Part shown: positions 43,534-52,673 of the stretch, piece after piece | How positions within the stretch are numbered: position 1 is the first letter of the stretch | Layout of the letters: each line of letters begins with the position of its first letter | NCBI GenBank assembly: GCA_035546295.1 | Contig: DATKBT010000114.1 | Span: 62,001 to 126,000, forward strand | DNA from: DATKBT01 sp035546295 | Lineage (GTDB): Bacteria; Acidobacteriota; Thermoanaerobaculia; Multivoradales; Multivoraceae | DNA: 64,000 nt | Direction: 5' to 3' | Translations under genes and position numbers: made by a program | Notes under the pieces: model-generated | Databases searched by the model: none | The model's input: the letters and a program-made list of their open reading frames with translations, nothing else | Told to the model about the DNA's origin: nothing

Positions 43534-45269
43534 CGGCTCTCCGTCGAGGCGCTCCAGCCCGTCCAACCCGGACCGCGGACGACGCGCCCCGGCGTCGCCC
43601 CGGTGTGCTCTCCGTCCTCGAGCACCAGCGTCCCGTTGACCACCACGTGGCGCATCCCGGTTGCGAGCTGGTGCGGCTCCTCGAAGGTGGCGTGATCCTG
43701 GATCGAGAGCGGATCGAACACCGCGAGGTCGGCGAAGTACCCGACCTCGAGCCGGCCGCGCTCGCGCAGCCTCAGGTTCTCGGCGGGCAGCGCCGTCAGC
43801 CGGCGCACGGCCTCGCCCAGCGGGATGACGCTCCGCTCGCGAACGTAACGGCCGAGCAGGCGGGCGAAGTTGCCGTAGGCGCGGGGGTGGGTGCTGCGCT
43901 CGAGGAAGACCCCGTCGGGCGCCATCGCGGCGGCGTCGGAGCCGAAGCTCACCCAGGGCAGGGCGATCTGCCTCTCGACGTTCTCCTCGGACATCAGGAA
44001 GTAGACGGTATCGACCCGCGAGCCGTCTTCGATCACCAGGTCGACGACGGTCGCCTCGGGGGTGGTGCCGCGCTCGGCCGCGACCTCGGCGACGGTCTTG
44101 CCTGTATAGCGCTTGAGCTCGGGGTTGCGGAAGCCGACCAGGAGCACGTTGTCGGGAGAGCCCGCGTCGTGGTAGAGGTTCTCCCAGCCCTCGCCGCGCG
44201 CCGTGATCTCGCGCTCGACCCGCCCGCGGATCGCCGGATCGCGCAGTCGCGAGACCCAGGCGTCGAATCCCCCCTCCTGCACCCACGGCGGCATCGCGGC
44301 GTCCAGCCCGGTCGATCCCGCGGTGTAGGTGTACATGTCGGCGGTGATCTCGAGCCCGTCGGCCCGCGCCGCCTCGACCCGTTCGATCACCTGGTCCATC
44401 TTCTCCCAGTTGTCTCTGCCGCCCGCCTTCAGGTGGTAGATCTCGGCGCGGACGCCGGCCTCGCGCGCGATGCGGAGCAGCTCGTCGACCGCCTCGAGCA
44501 GAGCGCCCCCTTCGCTGCGCATGTGGCTGATGTACATGCCGTCGTGCTCGCCGGCGACCCGGGCCAGCTCGATCAGCTCCTCCGTGGGCGCGTAGAACGC
44601 CGGGGCGTAGATCAGCGACGAGCCGACCCCGAGAGCGCCTTCGCGCATCGCCTCGCGCACCAGTGAGCGCATCCGCTCGAGCTCCTCGGGCGTCGCCGCG
44701 CGATCCTCGTAGCCCAGCTCGTGGACGCGGACTGTCGTCGCGCCGATGAACGACGCCACGTTGGTGCTGACTCCGCGCCGCTCCAGCGACTCCAGGTACT
44801 CTCCGAGGGTCGTCCAGTCGACGTCGAAGCGGATCTCGCTCTGCCGAGTGCGGACCTCCTTCTTCTGCTCCTCGTTCCAGGGCCCCATCGACTCCCCCTC
44901 GCCGAACACCTGGAGCGTCACCCCCTGGTGGATCTCGCCCACGGCCCGCCCGTCGTGGAGCAGCGACTCGGTCGACCAGCTCAGCATGTTGACGAAACCG
45001 GGAGCGATCGCCAGGCCCGACGCGTCGATCACGCGCCGAGCCGACACCGCGGAGAGATCGCCGATCGCCGCGATGCGATCACCGCGGATTCCGATGTCGG
45101 CGAGTCGCCCGGGCGAGCCGCTGCCGTCGTACACGGTGCCGCCGGTGAAGACCAGGTCGTACGCGCGATCGGCTTCGGGCGCAGCGCAGGCGACGGCCAC
45201 CAGCAGTGCAAGAACGAGAAGTGACAGCGCGCCCTGCCGGCACCCGCGAGCAAGCAACCGTTCCATCAT
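43530..45269 (-). CDS. D-aminoacylase-like amidohydrolase lipoprotein lacking the HxH metal motif
   Basis: A 579-aa amidohydrolase with a lipoprotein-type signal (LLVALLVAVAC follows ALSLLVLA). YDLVFTGGTVYDGSGSPGRL, SGLAIAPGFVNMLSWSTESL, MYISHMRSEGG, AEIYHLKAGG, YTYTAGSTGLD, VSFGSDAAAMAPDG, and the closing LEVGYFADLAVFDP are family marks. The usual GFIDxHxH is replaced by GFVNMLSW and the GNCG Cys by GEGE, so one metal site is lost while the two later His and the Asp remain. Periplasmic deacylation of N-acyl-D-amino acids is the likely role; the M20 gene follows, overlapping by 4 nt. Confidence 0.85.
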   Translation of the reverse strand: MMERLLARGCRQGALSLLVLALLVAVACAAPEADRAYDLVFTGGTVYDGSGSPGRLADIGIRGDRIAAIGDLSAVSARRVIDASGLAIAPGFVNMLSWSTESLLHDGRAVGEIHQGVTLQVFGEGESMGPWNEEQKKEVRTRQSEIRFDVDWTTLGEYLESLERRGVSTNVASFIGATTVRVHELGYEDRAATPEELERMRSLVREAMREGALGVGSSLIYAPAFYAPTEELIELARVAGEHDGMYISHMRSEGGALLEAVDELLRIAREAGVRAEIYHLKAGGRDNWEKMDQVIERVEAARADGLEITADMYTYTAGSTGLDAAMPPWVQEGGFDAWVSRLRDPAIRGRVEREITARGEGWENLYHDAGSPDNVLLVGFRNPELKRYTGKTVAEVAAERGTTPEATVVDLVIEDGSRVDTVYFLMSEENVERQIALPWVSFGSDAAAMAPDGVFLERSTHPRAYGNFARLLGRYVRERSVIPLGEAVRRLTALPAENLRLRERGRLEVGYFADLAVFDPLSIQDHATFEEPHQLATGMRHVVVNGTLVLEDGEHTGATPGRVVRGPGWTGWSASTESR

Positions 45270-45309
45270 CGCTCAGTCCCTCGGAAGAGTTCCCAGCTCG
45301 GCGTCCCCG

Positions 45310-46089
45310 TCAGTTCACCCACGGTCCCCGGCGCACCGAGTCGTCGTCCTCCTGGCGCGGAACCACACGCAGACCGCTCTTCTTGCGCATTCTCCCGAGC
45401 TTGCGCTCGATCCACCAACGCTCCGAGCGCACGCGCGCCTCGCGCAGCACGCCGCGCCCGCGACCTGGGCGCAGCAGCAGCACAGACAGCGCGACCGCCG
45501 CGCAGATGCCGACGAACCCCGGGAAGTCCTTGGTCCCGAGGAAGCCGACGAAGCCAATCGCGATCTCGATCCACAGGAACCAGCGCGCCTTCAGTGGCAG
45601 CACGAAGAAAAGCAGGATCGTCGCCTCGGAGCGCAGCGTGGCGAACGCCGCGATCGCCACCAGGATCAACATCCGCTGCCCCTGCATCAGCACGAACGAG
45701 GTCGGCACCCCGAACCCCGCCAGCGTCAGCAGAACGTCCATCAGCGCGGCGACGAACGCGGCGCCGATGGTGGCCCACAGGAACAGGTTCCAGAAACGCC
45801 GCCGTCCGAGCGCCCAGAAGACGTCGTTGGCGAACCAGTAGAGGATCAGCAGCTCGAGCAGGATCCAGATCGACGGCGGGCCGGCGCCGATCCACGGATA
45901 CGTCCCGAGCTGCCAGAGCCAGCCGCGCCAGACCATCGGCGTCAGCCGCAGGATGTCGACGGCGCTGGTGAAGGCCGCCAGGGAGTAGGTGACGCCGACG
46001 ATGATCAGCATCGCGATGACGTCGCGCGACGGTGGGCCGCCGCCGCCGAAGCTGATGGTGCGGGTGGGGGCGCCGGGGCGAAAGGTCAT
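45310..46089 (-). CDS. Rhomboid-like multi-pass membrane protein (catalytic Ser motif absent)
   Basis: A 259-aa protein with about six helices. Layout and WQLGTYPWIGAGPPSIWILL, LLILYWFANDVFWALGR, FWNLFLWATIGAAFVAALMD recall rhomboid/derlin folds, but GxSx and the catalytic His are not found, so it is likely a pseudoprotease. The C-terminus is cytoplasmic and basic (RSERWWIERKLGRMRKKSG). It is the next gene upstream of the deacylase on the same strand (40 bp). Function unknown. Confidence 0.7.
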   Translation of the reverse strand: MTFRPGAPTRTISFGGGGPPSRDVIAMLIIVGVTYSLAAFTSAVDILRLTPMVWRGWLWQLGTYPWIGAGPPSIWILLELLILYWFANDVFWALGRRRFWNLFLWATIGAAFVAALMDVLLTLAGFGVPTSFVLMQGQRMLILVAIAAFATLRSEATILLFFVLPLKARWFLWIEIAIGFVGFLGTKDFPGFVGICAAVALSVLLLRPGRGRGVLREARVRSERWWIERKLGRMRKKSGLRVVPRQEDDDSVRRGPWVN

Positions 46090-46243
46090 GGCGAGAAGGG
46101 CAGCGCGTGCGACGCCGAGCGGCGCCCGGTCGGAGGGTCATGGCAAGAGGAGCGACGCGGCGACGACGCCGCCATCCTATCGCCACGTCGATCGTCACCT
46201 GCCGTTATGCTCCCCTGGGCCAGCGCCAACGAGGAGGACGAAC

Positions 46244-46837
46244 GTGGATCGCGAGACCGCCTGGGGAATCGTCCAGGAGCACGTCGAGAACGCCAACCTG
46301 CGCAAGCACATGCTGTGCGTCGAATCGGCGATGCGCGACTACGCCGAGCGGCTCGGTGAGGATCCCGAGACCTGGGGCCTGGCGGGCCTGCTCCACGACT
46401 TCGACTGGGAGATCCACCCGTCGCTCGAGGCGCATCCGCGCGAAGGGGCGCCGATCTTGCGCGAGCGCGGCGTTCCCGAGGAGGTCGTCCGGGCGATCCT
46501 TTCGCACAACACTGAGGGAACCGGCGTCGAGCGCGAGAGCCGGCTCGACTTCGCCCTCCTCGCCTGCGACGAGGTCACGGGGTTGATCACGGCCGCGGCG
46601 CTGATCCGTCCGAGCAAGGATCTGCGCGAGGTTCCGCTGAAGTCGGTGAAGAAGCGCTGGAAGGAACGTGCCTTCGCCGCGGGGGTCGATCGGGAGCACG
46701 TCGAGGCGGCGACCGCCGACTTCAGCCGCGAGTGCTTCGGTGGCCGCCTCGAGCTGTGGGAGCACGTCGGCCACGTGCTCGAGTCGATGAAGGGGATCGC
46801 GGCGGAGCTCGAGCTCGACGGCAGGCTGGCGACGTAG
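46244..46837 (+). CDS. HD-domain (HDIG-type) hydrolase
   Basis: A 197-aa single-domain HD-superfamily protein: NANLRKHMLCVESAMRDYAE, LAGLLHDFDWEIHPSLEAH (HD pair), GAPILRERGVPEEVVRAIL, and LLACDEVTGLITAAAL (late Asp). The set suits a metal-dependent phosphohydrolase of nucleotide or phospho-small-molecule substrate. GTG start at 46244 with a strong GAGGAGG. TATGCT (46205) may be the -10. Divergent from the rhomboid-like gene. Confidence 0.88.
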   Translation: MDRETAWGIVQEHVENANLRKHMLCVESAMRDYAERLGEDPETWGLAGLLHDFDWEIHPSLEAHPREGAPILRERGVPEEVVRAILSHNTEGTGVERESRLDFALLACDEVTGLITAAALIRPSKDLREVPLKSVKKRWKERAFAAGVDREHVEAATADFSRECFGGRLELWEHVGHVLESMKGIAAELELDGRLAT

Positions 46838-47258
46838 CCGACTCGCGAGGAGCCGCCTGCGTCCGTCGCAGAGCTCGGATCGTCAGGGGACGGAACCAAC
46901 GGCGAAGGTCGTCCCGAGGGCGATCTCCATCTCGCCTCGGACCGTGCGGGCGGCGCGCAACACGGCCGTCCCGAGGCCGCCGACCAGCCGTCCCGGATGT
47001 TGATCTGGAGAGACGCTTCGTAGGTCACCGGGCCGAGACCATTGCTCTCCTCCCGTACAGTCCCTCGCGTCGACGATCGGTCACGGCGGAAGGCCGGAAG
47101 CGCAACGCGGCTCGGTTCCTGAACCCGATGCGCGAGACACGCTCGATCGAGACACCGCGTCGAGGAACTCGCCTCGGTTCGGGGGAACTGGCCGCGCAAA
47201 TCTACGGCGAGTCCGCTCCGTTGCGGAGGGGATTCCGTGGCCCGCTCCACCGCCCGGG
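46838..47258. other. Intergenic region with a possible gene remnant
   Basis: No intact gene. On the minus strand, about 47050-46883, two short frames read like degraded coding sequence (GPVTYEASLQINIRDG, then LVGGLGTAVLRAARTVRGEM and FAVGSVP before a stop), as if separated by one frameshift. No family recognised. Nothing else seen. Confidence 0.3.
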
Positions 47259-47264
47259 TAACAT
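47259..47264 (+). promoter_or_regulatory. Candidate leaderless -10 (TAACAT)
   Basis: TAnnnT exactly 9 nt before the otsA ATG at 47274; no Shine-Dalgarno. Confidence 0.4.
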
Positions 47265-47273
47265 GCTCGCGTC

Positions 47274-48659
47274 ATGCCGCGCACCGCCGACCTGGTCATC
47301 GTCTCCAACCGCCTCCCCGTCCATCGGGTCGGCCGCGGCGCGAGCGCGCGCTGGGAGATCAGTCCGGGCGGTCTGGTCTCCGCGCTGACGCCGATCCTCA
47401 AGGAGCGCCGCGGCGGCGTCTGGGTGGGCTGGTCGGGCATTGCCGGCAGCGCTCCCGAGCCGTTCGAGCTCGACGAGATCCACAACGTGCCGGTCGGCCT
47501 GTCGCGGTCGGAGGTCGAGGACTACTACCACGGCTTCTCCAACCGTACGCTCTGGCCGCTGTACCACGACGCCGTTCGCACCCCCCAGTATCACCGTCAC
47601 TGGTGGCGGCCGTACCTGTCGGTCAACCGCCGGTTCGCCGAGGCCGCCGCCAGGAACGCCGCCAAGGGCGCGCTGGTGTGGGTGCACGACTACCACCTGC
47701 AACTGGTGCCCGCGATGCTTCGCAAGCGGCGCCCCGACCTGCGCATCGGCTTCTTCCTGCACATTCCCTTTCCCCCGCAGGAGCTGTTCGCTCAGATCCC
47801 CTGGCGCCGGCCGATCCTGGAGGGGATGCTCGGCGCCGACGTGCTCGGCTTTCAGACCAAGAACGGCGCCCGCAACTTCTGCGAGCTCGCGAATCGCTAC
47901 ACGGATGCGGAGCGCAGAGGCCGGGCGCTGACCGTCGATGGGCGCGACGTCGAGGTGAGCGAGTTTCCGGTGTCGATCGACTACGCGCTGCACGCCGAGC
48001 TCGCGGCGCGCGAGTCGGTGCAAAGGCGGGCCGAAGCGCTACGCCGCCAGCTCGGCCACCCCACCAAGATCCTCGTCGGCGTCGACCGGCTCGATTACAC
48101 GAAGGGCATCGACACCCGGTTGCGCGCCTGGCAGGAGGTGCTCGCCTCCGGGCGCGCCTCGCCGGACGAGACGGTCTTCGTCCAGCTCGCGGTCCCCAGC
48201 CGCGAGGAGGTCGAGGAGTACGTGGAGCTGCGCTCGCGTGTCGAGCAACTGGTCGGCCGCATCAATGGCGAGCACGCCTCGCTCGGCGCCTCGGCGGTCC
48301 ACTACCTGCACCGCAGCGTCTCGCTCGAGGAGCTGGTGGCGCTCTACGTGGCGGGCGACGTGATGGTGGTGACGCCGCTGCGCGACGGGATGAACCTGGT
48401 CGCCAAGGAGTTCGTCGCCTGCCGTCTCGACGGCGACGGCGTGCTGATCCTCAGCGAGTTCACGGGATCCTCGATCGAGCTGAAGAACGCCACGGTGGTC
48501 AATCCTCACGACATCGACGCGCTCGCCGACACCATGCACGAGGCCCTGCAGATGCCGATCGACGAGCAGCGCCGGAGGATGCGCTCCCTGCAGCGGGTGG
48601 TGCGGCGCAACGACGTCTTCCGGTGGGCGAACCGGTTCATGGAGGCGCTCGGGAGTTGA
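47274..48659 (+). CDS. otsA: Trehalose-6-phosphate synthase (GT20)
   Basis: A 461-aa retaining glucosyltransferase joining UDP/GDP-glucose to glucose-6-phosphate. N-loop VIVSNRLPVHR, PGGLVSALTP, VWVHDYHLQLVPAML, FFLHIPFPPQELF, DVLGFQTKNGARNF, VDRLDYTKGIDTRL, and the sugar-nucleotide site VVTPLRDGMNLVAKEFVACR. All conserved GT20 blocks are present and length is standard. Fourteen bases separate it from the OtsB fusion gene, so the two form a trehalose operon. Confidence 0.96.
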   Translation: MPRTADLVIVSNRLPVHRVGRGASARWEISPGGLVSALTPILKERRGGVWVGWSGIAGSAPEPFELDEIHNVPVGLSRSEVEDYYHGFSNRTLWPLYHDAVRTPQYHRHWWRPYLSVNRRFAEAAARNAAKGALVWVHDYHLQLVPAMLRKRRPDLRIGFFLHIPFPPQELFAQIPWRRPILEGMLGADVLGFQTKNGARNFCELANRYTDAERRGRALTVDGRDVEVSEFPVSIDYALHAELAARESVQRRAEALRRQLGHPTKILVGVDRLDYTKGIDTRLRAWQEVLASGRASPDETVFVQLAVPSREEVEEYVELRSRVEQLVGRINGEHASLGASAVHYLHRSVSLEELVALYVAGDVMVVTPLRDGMNLVAKEFVACRLDGDGVLILSEFTGSSIELKNATVVNPHDIDALADTMHEALQMPIDEQRRRMRSLQRVVRRNDVFRWANRFMEALGS

Positions 48660-48673
48660 ACCCCAGGTCGCCG

Positions 48674-51256
48674 ATGCCGGGCTCGTTGGAGGCGGCTCTC
48701 CGACGCGTCGCCGGAGCGCCCATCCTGCTGGTCGCCTCGGACTACGACGGCACGCTCTCGCCGATCGTGGACGACCCGGAGGCCGCGATCCCGCTGCGCG
48801 AAGCCGTGGTCGCGCTCGAGCGCCTGGCGGAGCTTCCCGACACCGAGGTCGCCGTGATCTCGGGCCGCGCCCTGCACGACCTGGCCCGCCTCTCCCGGCT
48901 CGGCAGCACCATCCACCTGGTGGGCAGCCACGGCAGCGAGTTCGATGCCGGCTTCTCGCGATCACTCGCTCCCGAGGCGCTGGCCACGCGCGATGTGGTC
49001 GAGACCGAGCTGCGCTCGATCGCAGCCGAGATCCCGGGGCTGGGGGTCGAGATCAAGCCCGCCAGCGTCGCCCTCCACTACCGTCAGGCCACCGAAGCCG
49101 ACGCCGAGCGCGCCGTGGCAGCGGTCGATCGGGGCGCGGCCCGACTCGCCGGCGTCCAAGTCAAGCACGGCAAGAAGGTGGTCGAGATCTCGGTCGTCCA
49201 CACCGACAAAGGAGAGGCGCTCGAGATCGTCCGGCGGCGCTCCGGCGCCACCTCGGTGCTGTTCCTCGGGGACGACGTCACCGACGAGGATGCCTTCGCC
49301 CGTCTCTCCTCGCGGGATCTCGCAGTCAAGGTCGGCCCGGGCGCGAGCATCGCCGAGCACCGGGTGCACGATCCCGTGGCGGTCGCACAGCTTCTGGCCC
49401 AGCTCTACGAGCTGCGCTGCGGGTGGCTGGAAGGAGGCGCCGAGCCCATCGAGCGGCACTCGATGCTCTCGGACCTGCGCACCGTCGCGCTGGTCACCCA
49501 GCGGGGCTGCGTCGATTGGCTCTGCCTCCCCCGCGCCGACTCCCCGAGCCTGTTCGCGGACCTGATCGGCGGCCCCTCGGCCGGTCACTTCACGATCCGG
49601 CCCGCGGGCTGCTCGCGGAGCAACGACGCGCTGCCCGAGGTTCGCTACCGAGGCGCCTCACTGGTGCTCGAAACGCGCTGGCCGACCTTCACGGTCACCG
49701 ACTTCCTCGACGCCTCGCAGGGACGCCCCGGCCAGCGCGCCGGGCGCAGCGAGCTGATCCGCCGGGTCGAGGGGAGCGGACGGGTCCTGCTCGAGCTCGC
49801 GCCCCGCATCGACTTCGGTCGCGTCCAGAGCCGGATCGCGGTGCGCGACGGCGGGCTCGAGCTGCTCGACTCGCCCGACCCGCTGGTGCTGCGCTCCCCC
49901 GGGGTCGAGTGGACGCTCGAGGTCGAAGGAGACCACCACACCGCCCGCGCCGAGGTCGAGCTCGGCGACAGCCCGCTCGAGCTGGTCCTCTGCTACGGCA
50001 TCGCCAGCCTGCGCGGCCCGAATCACCTCGACCGGCGCGAGGCCGCCACTTTCTCCTATTGGCAGACTTGGGCGCAGGGCCTCCACCTCCCGGAGCTGGC
50101 GCGCGATCTGGTGCTGCGCAGCGCCCTTCTGCTCAAGGGCCTCGCCCACGGGCCCACCGGCGCCCTGCTGGCGGCGGCGACCACCAGCCTCCCGGAGTCG
50201 TTGGGCGGGATCCGCAACTGGGACTACCGGTTCTGCTGGCTGCGCGACGCCGCTCTGACCGCACGAGCCCTCGCCGAGCTCGGCTCCGAGGAGGAGGGCA
50301 TGCGGTTCCTGGACTGGGTGTTCGCCCTCGTCGAGGCCCGCGAGGCGCCCGAGCGCCTCCGCCCGCTCTACGCGGTCTCCGGCGAGGACCTCGGCGCCGA
50401 GGCCGAGATCCGCGAGCTCCCAGGCTACCGGGGCAGCCGGCCGGTGCGGGTCGGCAACGCCGCCGCCCACCAGCTCCAGCTCGACGTCTACGGTCCGATC
50501 GTCGACCTGGTCGCCTATCTCGCCGAGCTCGGGGCGCCGATCCGCAGCGAGCACTGGCGCCTGGTCGCCGGCATGATCCAAGCGGTCGAACGCCGGTGGC
50601 GGGAGCCCGACCACGGCATCTGGGAGATCCGCCTGCCCAAGCGCCAGCACGTCCACTCGAAGGTCATGTGCTGGCAGGCGGTCGATCGAGCGCTGGTGCT
50701 CGAGGAGCGCTTTCGCGATCGGCGCGAGGCGAGGTGGGAGATCCTGCGCGACGAGATCGCCGCCGACGTCCTGGCGCACGGGTACAACGAGGAGGCGGGC
50801 GCCTTCACCGCAGCTTACGACGGCACCGATCTCGACGCGGCGGTCCTGTGGGTTGGGCTCTCGGGTCTACTGCCGCCCGACGATCCGCTGTTCGCCAGCA
50901 CGGTCGACGCCATCGCCGCCGAGCTCCGCGACGGCCCGACCGTCTACCGCTACCGGAGCGACGACGGCCTGCCCGGCCGCGAGGGGGGCTTTCACGTCTG
51001 CGCGTTCTGGCTGGTCGACGCCTATCTCCTGCTCGGGCGCCACGGCGAGGCCGTCGAGCTGTTCGAGTCGGTGTGCGCGCTCGCCGGGCCGACCGGAGTG
51101 CTCTCCGAGCAGTACGATCCGGTGGCCGGCATCGCGCTGGGCAACGTGCCCCAGGCCTACTCCCATCTCGGCCTGATCGGCAGCGCATTGAGAATCGAGG
51201 CCGCACAGAAGGAGCACGCGCTCCGCGGCGGCCGCGTGGACCTCGCGACTCCCTGA
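48674..51256 (+). CDS. otsB: Trehalose-6-phosphate phosphatase fused to a GH15 hydrolase
   Basis: An 860-aa two-domain protein. OtsB (about 1-250) is a HAD phosphatase: nucleophile SDYDGTLSP (Asp23/Asp25), VISGRALHDL, HGSEFDAG, KHGKKVVEIS and FLGDDVTDEDAF. From about 258 a GH15 catalytic domain follows: MLSDLRTVALVTQRGCVDWL, RNWDYRFCWLRDAALTARAL (about 514), PVRVGNAAAHQLQLDVYG, the probable acid Glu in HGIWEIR (about 650), VHSKVMCWQAVDRAL, and the probable base Glu in VLSEQYDP (about 811). Mycobacterial GH15 proteins with these motifs are trehalases, so making and cleaving trehalose may occur in one chain; glucoamylase-like activity is an alternative. Confidence 0.92.
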   Translation: MPGSLEAALRRVAGAPILLVASDYDGTLSPIVDDPEAAIPLREAVVALERLAELPDTEVAVISGRALHDLARLSRLGSTIHLVGSHGSEFDAGFSRSLAPEALATRDVVETELRSIAAEIPGLGVEIKPASVALHYRQATEADAERAVAAVDRGAARLAGVQVKHGKKVVEISVVHTDKGEALEIVRRRSGATSVLFLGDDVTDEDAFARLSSRDLAVKVGPGASIAEHRVHDPVAVAQLLAQLYELRCGWLEGGAEPIERHSMLSDLRTVALVTQRGCVDWLCLPRADSPSLFADLIGGPSAGHFTIRPAGCSRSNDALPEVRYRGASLVLETRWPTFTVTDFLDASQGRPGQRAGRSELIRRVEGSGRVLLELAPRIDFGRVQSRIAVRDGGLELLDSPDPLVLRSPGVEWTLEVEGDHHTARAEVELGDSPLELVLCYGIASLRGPNHLDRREAATFSYWQTWAQGLHLPELARDLVLRSALLLKGLAHGPTGALLAAATTSLPESLGGIRNWDYRFCWLRDAALTARALAELGSEEEGMRFLDWVFALVEAREAPERLRPLYAVSGEDLGAEAEIRELPGYRGSRPVRVGNAAAHQLQLDVYGPIVDLVAYLAELGAPIRSEHWRLVAGMIQAVERRWREPDHGIWEIRLPKRQHVHSKVMCWQAVDRALVLEERFRDRREARWEILRDEIAADVLAHGYNEEAGAFTAAYDGTDLDAAVLWVGLSGLLPPDDPLFASTVDAIAAELRDGPTVYRYRSDDGLPGREGGFHVCAFWLVDAYLLLGRHGEAVELFESVCALAGPTGVLSEQYDPVAGIALGNVPQAYSHLGLIGSALRIEAAQKEHALRGGRVDLATP

Positions 51257-51274
51257 GCCCTGATTCCCGACTCG

Positions 51275-52654
51275 CTACCCCTTGACCACTCGCCGCACCG
51301 GAGGCGCTTCGCGCTCGCCCCGCATGCGGGCCAGGTAGTCGCGGGTCGCCTCGACCACCTTGGGGGCCAGGAGGAGGGTCGCGACCATGTTGGGAATCGC
51401 CATCATGGCGAAGGTGGTGTCGATCAGGTTGATCACCATCGACGCGGTCCACACCGATCCCAGGAACAGCCCACCGAGGTAGAGGTAGCTGTAGATCTCG
51501 GCCCGGTCCGCGCCGAACAGGTAGGCGAAGCACTTCTTGCCGTAGTAGGAGTAGCTGATCATCGTCGACACCGCGAACAGGGTCACCACGACGACCAGCA
51601 CGTGGGGCGCCCAGGCGCCGAGCGTCGACTCCAGCGCCTCGGACGTCAGCGACACGCCCTCGACTTCGCCGGCGCCGGCGTTGGTGCTGGTGAGGATCAC
51701 CAGCGCCGTGATCGAGCAGATCACGATGGTGTCGATGAACGGTCCGAGCATGGCGACCAGGCCCTCGCGCACCGGCTCGGTGGTCTTCGCTGCGCCGTGC
51801 GCCAGAGGCGCGGTGCCGATCCCGGCCTCGTTCGAGAAGGCCGCCCGCTTGACGCCGATCTGCACGACCTGCGCGAACGCGACGCCGGCCGCGCCGCCGG
51901 TCGCGGCGTGTCCCGTGAAGGCCTCGCGGAAGATCCGCGCCAGCATCTCGGGCACCGCCTCGATCTGCACCACCAGCACCGCCAGACCCATCAGCAGGTA
52001 GATGACGCACATCGAGGGCACGAGCTTGGAGGTGACCCGGCCGATCCGTTCGACCCCCCCGAAGGCCACGATGCCGGTGAGCACGGTGCAGCCGAGCCCG
52101 GTCGCCCAGCCGGGCACGTCGTAGACGCCGCGGAGGATCTCGGCCATCTGGTTGGTCTGGAACATCGGCAGGCACCCGATCGTGCCGAACGCCGCGAACA
52201 TCCAGGCGAGCGGCTTCCAGCGCCTCCCGAGACCGACCTCGATCGTGTACATCGGGCCGCCCTGCACGACACCGCGCTCGTCGCGCTTGCGGTAGAGCTG
52301 CGACAGCGTGCAGCTGAAGAACTTGGTGGTCATGCCGACCGCAGCAGCCACCCACATCCAGAACACCGCCCCCGGCCCGCCCTGGGTGATCGCGATCGCC
52401 ACCCCGCCGATGTTGCCAACCCCGATGGTCGCCGCGAGCGCCGTGGAGAGCGCCTGGAAGTGCGAGATCTGGCCGGGATCGTCGGGGTTGTCGTAGCGCC
52501 CGAGCAGGATCTGCAGCGCATGCCGGCCCTGGGTCAGCGGCAGCAGCCGCGAGATGACGGTGAAGAAGAGACCGCCGCCGATCAACAGGAAGACCAGCGG
52601 CAGGCCCCAGGCAATGTCCACCGCAACCTGGAGGAAGCGATCGAGGCGATCCAT
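51275..52654 (-). CDS. alsT: AGCS-family sodium:alanine symporter
   Basis: A 459-aa inner-membrane symporter, about 11 helices. LSTALAATIGVGNIGGVAIA followed by ITQGGPGAVFWMWVAAA, KFFSCTLSQLYRKRDERG, GGPMYTIEVGLGRRW, and GVKRAAFSNEAGIGTAPLAH are AGCS signatures (Na or H coupled uptake of Ala/Gly). It lies 19 bp downstream of the M16 peptidase gene and has no clear ribosome site, so is probably part of that operon, consistent with uptake of amino acids released by peptidases. Confidence 0.93.
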   Translation of the reverse strand: MDRLDRFLQVAVDIAWGLPLVFLLIGGGLFFTVISRLLPLTQGRHALQILLGRYDNPDDPGQISHFQALSTALAATIGVGNIGGVAIAITQGGPGAVFWMWVAAAVGMTTKFFSCTLSQLYRKRDERGVVQGGPMYTIEVGLGRRWKPLAWMFAAFGTIGCLPMFQTNQMAEILRGVYDVPGWATGLGCTVLTGIVAFGGVERIGRVTSKLVPSMCVIYLLMGLAVLVVQIEAVPEMLARIFREAFTGHAATGGAAGVAFAQVVQIGVKRAAFSNEAGIGTAPLAHGAAKTTEPVREGLVAMLGPFIDTIVICSITALVILTSTNAGAGEVEGVSLTSEALESTLGAWAPHVLVVVVTLFAVSTMISYSYYGKKCFAYLFGADRAEIYSYLYLGGLFLGSVWTASMVINLIDTTFAMMAIPNMVATLLLAPKVVEATRDYLARMRGEREAPPVRRVVKG

Positions 52655-52673
52655 TGGTTCGATCCGTTCCGGC

